A DNA stretch of 56,108 nt from Alphaproteobacteria bacterium. Its GTDB lineage: Bacteria > Pseudomonadota > Alphaproteobacteria > UBA828. Below the pieces are notes generated by a model, which saw only the letters and a program-made list of their open reading frames with translations, was not told the DNA's origin and ran no database searches. Shown piece by piece: positions 52,562-56,108 of this stretch; the first letter of the stretch is position 1, and the number at the start of each line of letters is the position of its first letter. The stretch covers positions 1 through 56,108 of the forward strand of contig JAJDUK010000060.1 in NCBI GenBank assembly GCA_022826665.1, written 5' to 3'. Position numbers and translations under genes: made by a program.

Positions 52562-53767
52562 TTAGGCGTTGAGCACGCGGTCCATCTGCGCCTGCATTTC
52601 CTGCAGGTTCGACGGCACCGCGCTGAACCAGAAGTCCTCCTTGGCGAACTTGAACTTGACCTTGGCCAAGGCCTCGTCGATCGCAACGCCCACCTCAGGC
52701 CCCATGCCGTTCTCTTCGGCGTACTGTGGGGCGAGGTCGGGCCGACCCGTGACGTAGCCGCGCAACGGCGTGATCCCGGCGGCGTAGCTGCCGCTCAGGA
52801 TCCAATTGAGCGCCGTGTGGACCTGCTCGAGGTTGCCGCGGTCGTGGACCTGGGTCGGGATGTAACAGGCGTGCATCCACTTGGTGTAGAACTCCGTGGC
52901 GTTGGCATAGACCCAGTCGCCGCCAGCCTTGTTGGCCTCGCGCACCGCAGGCTCCCAGCAGCGGATGGCGTCGACCTCGCCGTTCTTCATGTCGGAGACC
53001 TGGTCGTCGAAGATCTTCCAGAAGTTGCGGAACTGCCCGGCCTGCTTGCGCTCGATCAGGAAGTCCGCAGTCGCCGCAGCCTCCTCCGGTGACGGATCGA
53101 GGAGGTCGCCGACCTCTAGCTGCCCCGTATTCTTGAGATAGGCGAGCGCCTCCCACAGGTAGATGTAGTTGTCGCCGGTGGAGGACCGGCCCAGGGTCTT
53201 CTCGCTCTCGTAGACCAGCGACCAGGAGGCTTCCTCCGGCGGGCGCGGCTCGTTCAGCTTCTCGGGCAGATAGCCGAAGCTGTCCGCGTTCATCGCCAGC
53301 GGAACGCCCCACACGTAGCCTCCTTCCGGCGCGAGGTCGCGCTGGAGATAGGGCATTTGCGTGATGCTCTCGGGAATGCCGCCCCAGTTCGGGACTGCCG
53401 AGGTCTCGATCGGCTTGATCGCCTCGCCGTCGATCAAGTCCTGCTCGGCGCCCGTGAGCGCGGCGATGATGTCGAAGCGGTCGCCGCCGTCGTTCACCAG
53501 AATTTCGGTCAGGAAGATGCCGGGATCGTCCTTGATCACGGTGTCTTCCATCTTGAAGCCGGTTTCCCTCTCGAACGCGCTCCAGTCGCCGGGGATGAGG
53601 GTGGGGCCGGTGATCAGGAGCCGGATGGTGTTTTCGTCCTGGGCAATCGCCTTGCGGGTGAGCCCCTTGAGAATGGCGGGCGCGCCGACGATGGCCGTAC
53701 CCGCGGCCGCGCACTTGATGAAGTTGCGTCGCGAAAGGTGGAAGTAGAGATGTTTGCTCGTCCGCAT
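52562..53767 (-). CDS. PotD/PotF-type periplasmic binding protein, TAT signal
   Basis: A 401-residue spermidine/putrescine-type binding protein. The twin-arginine signal reads SRRNFIK (Arg13-Arg14) with a hydrophobic region to about residue 42 (RKAIAQ). The two-lobe type II fold is suggested by GGDRFDIIAALTG, YVWGVPLAMNADSFGY and CWEPAVREANK. The start is fixed by GGGAGG just upstream of ATG. It is the first gene of the four-gene importer operon. The actual ligand is unknown. Confidence 0.87.
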   Translation of the reverse strand: MRTSKHLYFHLSRRNFIKCAAAGTAIVGAPAILKGLTRKAIAQDENTIRLLITGPTLIPGDWSAFERETGFKMEDTVIKDDPGIFLTEILVNDGGDRFDIIAALTGAEQDLIDGEAIKPIETSAVPNWGGIPESITQMPYLQRDLAPEGGYVWGVPLAMNADSFGYLPEKLNEPRPPEEASWSLVYESEKTLGRSSTGDNYIYLWEALAYLKNTGQLEVGDLLDPSPEEAAATADFLIERKQAGQFRNFWKIFDDQVSDMKNGEVDAIRCWEPAVREANKAGGDWVYANATEFYTKWMHACYIPTQVHDRGNLEQVHTALNWILSGSYAAGITPLRGYVTGRPDLAPQYAEENGMGPEVGVAIDEALAKVKFKFAKEDFWFSAVPSNLQEMQAQMDRVLNA

Positions 53768-54710
53768 GGCGATGCCTCCCTGCATGGATTTGCGCGCACC
53801 CGCGTACCGCACGCCTTCGCCGACCGGCCGCAGCGCATCCGCAGGATGACGCCGGCAGGCGGGACGAGGCCCAGCGGGTGGAGGCATGATGACTGGTTTG
53901 GGCATGCCAAACAATCCCGCGTACCGGTTCGGGTCGGACGGAAAGGCAGGGTACCGAAGGCGAAACCGGCCCCTGGCGTACACCGGCGGTACCCGGCGCG
54001 TTCCTTCGTGTCTGCGTACCGTCCTGCGGTCACCAGGCTCGCCGCGACCGCCCTTTATCGAACCGCTGAGCCGAATAATTCTTGGTCGGACCAATCAACG
54101 CCTCAAGTGTCCGTGACAACACCCAAAATACCGTTGACAAGCCAATTCCCTGACCACAGGATTGCCCGTGGATCGGTCAATTCAAGAGCTACCAAGTGCC
54201 TCGGTACGGTGCTTGACAATAAATTGGGGAGGTTTGAGAGGCTAAGTCGACATCCAATAGTCAGCGGCAACTCTTCGCCAACCGAACTGACTATGATGCT
54301 TGATGTGCGCTCTTTCGCGAACATTGAGTCCTGGAACCGTGGCTTGAGCCGCTACGGGCGGCGTTGCTGAGGAGGAAGCCGGACAGGGTATGATGAACGT
54401 TCTGTATCCTGCTGATTTGCAACGAAAAGGCGTCGGCTCGAACGAGCATGACGTGGCGTTCAGCGATTGTCGGCGATCCTGCGAGCTGCGTTTGTACGCC
54501 AATATTCGGTACCTTAAAGTAGGCTGTCCGTGGCTTCAATGAAATGCACTCTATAGCCACGACGATGCCAAGATATTCTCAAATGCTACAGAATAGAGAG
54601 GGAGTAAGGCTTGAATTTCTGAAGTCCATAATTTTGAATCCCGTGTTGGAAGAACGCGGCCCTGTTTCAGGTTCGAATGGGCGTCTGTCTAGACGGGGAT
54701 GGGTGTTTTG
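53768..54710. other. 943-bp non-coding gap between divergent ABC systems
   Basis: The left part is GC-rich. From about 54060 it becomes markedly AT-richer and shows no codon bias in any frame. It contains a GntR/FadR-type palindrome at 54082 and two TTGACA words (54134, 54213) without good -10 partners. A minus-strand open frame of 89 codons (54291-54560) has no ribosome site or recognisable family and is not called. Promoters for both operons should lie here. Confidence 0.6.
54082..54094. promoter_or_regulatory. GntR/FadR-family-type operator
   Basis: TTGGTCGGACCAA is a perfect 6-bp inverted repeat around one base. It matches the TGGTC-N-GACCA form bound by FadR/PdhR/LldR-type GntR regulators. 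It sits between the two divergent polyamine-type ABC systems. No GntR regulator gene is in the window. Confidence 0.55.
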
Positions 54711-55826
54711 ATGACGACCGATACCCCGGATATTGTGGTCTTCGACCGCGTGCAGAAGAGCTACGACGGCGAGATCCTGGTCGTCAAGGACCTCAATCTA
54801 AGCATCAAGACCGGTGAGTTCCTGACGATGTTGGGTCCCTCGGGATCTGGCAAGACAACGTGCTTGATGATGTTGGCCGGCTTTGAGCCGGCTACTCATG
54901 GAGAAATTTATTTGAACGATCGCCCGATCAATAAAGTTGCGCCGCATCGACGAAATATCGGCATGGTCTTCCAGGATTACGCGCTGTTTCCGCACATGAC
55001 AGTCACGGAGAACCTGGCGTTTCCTTTGAAAGTTCGAAGGATTTCGAAATCGGAGGTCGAGGCGAAAGTCAAGCGCGCGCTGGACATGGTTCGCCTGCCG
55101 GACTTCGGTGGCCGCCGGCCCGGCCAACTCTCGGGCGGCCAGCAGCAACGCGTGGCGGTGGCACGGGCATTGGTATTCGAGCCTGACTTGGTGCTTATGG
55201 ATGAGCCGCTCGGCGCCTTGGACAAGAATCTGCGGGAGGAGATGCAGTACGAAATCAAACATCTTCACGAAGAGCTCGGCGTCACGATCGTCTACGTCAC
55301 GCACGATCAGTCCGAAGCATTGACCATGTCCAATCGTATTGCGGTCTTTAATGATGGTGTAATTCAGCAATTGGCAAGTCCTAGCGCGCTGTACGAGCAA
55401 CCGGAGAACGCCTTTGTTGCGCAGTTTATCGGCGAGAACAATCGTTTGTGCGGCAAGGTTAATTCCGTTGAAGGGAACCATTGCCAAGTGAATTTGGATG
55501 GTGGTGGCACCATTCGAGCCCTCAATGTAAAGGTCGAGGGGGCGGGCGCACGCACGACCCTGTCGCTCCGTCCTGAGCGCGTTATCGTCGCGTGCGAAGA
55601 CGGGGAGGCGGATAACTCGATTGTCGGTCGCGTCGAGGAGTTGATCTATCTGGGAGATCATATCCGTGCGCGCCTGTCGGTCGCGGGAACTGACGAGTTC
55701 GTTGTGAAGATTCCCAATACAGATCGGCATGCAGCGTTGCGGGAGGGAATGGACGTCAATCTGGGCTGGGCTGCAGAAGATTGCCGGGCGCTGGACGCTC
55801 CGGTTGACGCAGCCGAGCCCGGTTAG
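54711..55826 (+). CDS. Spermidine/putrescine-type ABC ATPase of a second system
   Basis: A 371-residue ATPase with canonical Walker A (GPSGSGKTT), Q-loop (VFQDYALF), signature (LSGGQQQ), Walker B ([11 protein letters not shown]) and H-loop (YVTHDQ), then a TOBE_2 domain (about 285-360). ATG 54699 is an alternative start, with GGGG adjacent; neither has a strong ribosome site. The codon use is distinctly less GC-biased than in the rest of the window, suggesting later acquisition. It precedes a binding-protein gene by 84 bp. The permeases would be beyond the window. Confidence 0.87.
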   Translation: MTTDTPDIVVFDRVQKSYDGEILVVKDLNLSIKTGEFLTMLGPSGSGKTTCLMMLAGFEPATHGEIYLNDRPINKVAPHRRNIGMVFQDYALFPHMTVTENLAFPLKVRRISKSEVEAKVKRALDMVRLPDFGGRRPGQLSGGQQQRVAVARALVFEPDLVLMDEPLGALDKNLREEMQYEIKHLHEELGVTIVYVTHDQSEALTMSNRIAVFNDGVIQQLASPSALYEQPENAFVAQFIGENNRLCGKVNSVEGNHCQVNLDGGGTIRALNVKVEGAGARTTLSLRPERVIVACEDGEADNSIVGRVEELIYLGDHIRARLSVAGTDEFVVKIPNTDRHAALREGMDVNLGWAAEDCRALDAPVDAAEPG

Positions 55827-55910
55827 AGCAGATCAAGACGTGTCGGTGTTGCCGATGCGAGGCTTGAGAACCCGCCGGTGTGTCCGGCAAACGAGAGGGG
55901 AGTAAGCGAG

Positions 55911-56108
55911 ATGAGATGGCTATTGAGTACGACTGTCGTTGCCGCCGGCGTCGCGTTGGCGGCCGGGAGCGCCCAGGCACTCGACCTCACGATCGTGTCG
56001 TGGGGCGGCGCCTATACGGCGAGCCAGCAGAAGGCCTATCACGACCCCTACATGGCCGCGAACCCCGACATCAACATCATCAATGACGACAACGCCGCCG
56101 AAGGGCTG
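55911..56108 (+). CDS. Periplasmic binding protein, N-terminal part (cut by window end)
   Basis: The first 66 residues of an open frame that runs off the window. A Sec signal peptide (about 1-23, TTVVAAGVALAAGSAQA) is followed by LDLTIVSWGGAY, a start typical of PotD/PotF-like binding proteins, where the SWGG motif lies at the ligand lobe. AGGGGAG precedes the ATG. It belongs with the ATPase at 54711 in a second polyamine-type importer. Confidence 0.8.
   Translation, partial: MRWLLSTTVVAAGVALAAGSAQALDLTIVSWGGAYTASQQKAYHDPYMAANPDINIINDDNAAEGL

Noticed and set aside
54291-54560. 89-codon minus-strand open frame in the gap between ABC systems
   Set aside because: No ribosome site, no recognisable family, no codon bias, and it overlaps another equally open frame; probably chance in AT-richer DNA.
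1-56108. tRNA/rRNA genes, CRISPR arrays, intact IS elements, riboswitches
   Set aside because: Looked for on both strands; nothing convincing was found by eye.

Overview
The window looks like a high-GC alphaproteobacterial chromosome. Pointers are the GC-rich third codon positions, frequent ATGA/GTGA start-stop overlaps, a TAT-exported (clade I type) nitrous oxide reductase, a thrB-rnhA pair, a fused indolepyruvate oxidoreductase, and many periplasmic-binding-protein ABC importers of the kind found in Rhodospirillales/Rhodobacterales-like free-living bacteria. The genus cannot be fixed from the sequence. No rRNA, tRNA, CRISPR array, intact insertion sequence or prophage was seen.

Layout. (1) 0.2-4.7 kb: a DenD-like sugar-acid dehydrogenase, divergent from a D-threonine-aldolase-like PLP enzyme followed by two CUT1-type ABC ATPases with no permease or binding protein. 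(2) 4.7-5.4 kb: a VapBC toxin-antitoxin pair with a perfect inverted repeat at its start. (3) 5.4-15.3 kb: a beta-hydroxyacid dehydrogenase divergent from a complete, translationally coupled nosRZDFYLX operon for N2O respiration, preceded by an FNR/DNR-type box. (4) 15.3-20.4 kb: thrB-rnhA, then a convergent 1156-residue indolepyruvate ferredoxin oxidoreductase. (5) 20.4-31 kb: enoyl-CoA hydratases, an M3 oligopeptidase, an SDR, a VOC protein, a lone CoxL-like molybdenum hydroxylase subunit, a SnoaL-like protein and two tandem EamA transporters.

(6) 31-48.1 kb is the most unusual part. A minus-strand operon (biotin carboxylase, a PxpB/KipI-type carboxyltransferase half, an exported aldo/keto reductase, a DUF6064 membrane protein) diverges from a three-gene acetone-carboxylase-like operon whose small subunit has lost all four zinc cysteines. 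Next comes a sugar/nucleoside-type ABC importer whose two permeases are fused in one chain, then a CocE-type hydrolase and a protein made of three tandem RidA domains. Together these suggest uptake and ATP-dependent processing of an unidentified carbonyl, amide or lactam compound. That substrate class is inference.

(7) 48.1-56.1 kb: a HEPN-like two-gene module, a single-domain RidA, and a complete spermidine/putrescine-type ABC operon. Across a 0.94-kb non-coding gap with a GntR/FadR-type palindrome, a second such system begins (ATPase, then a binding protein cut by the window end). This last stretch is visibly less GC-rich than the rest.

Also notable are two intergenic arrays with a strict 10-bp period, an 18-bp word repeated exactly in two distant intergenic gaps, and GC-rich hairpins placed just after the binding-protein gene in two unrelated ABC operons.
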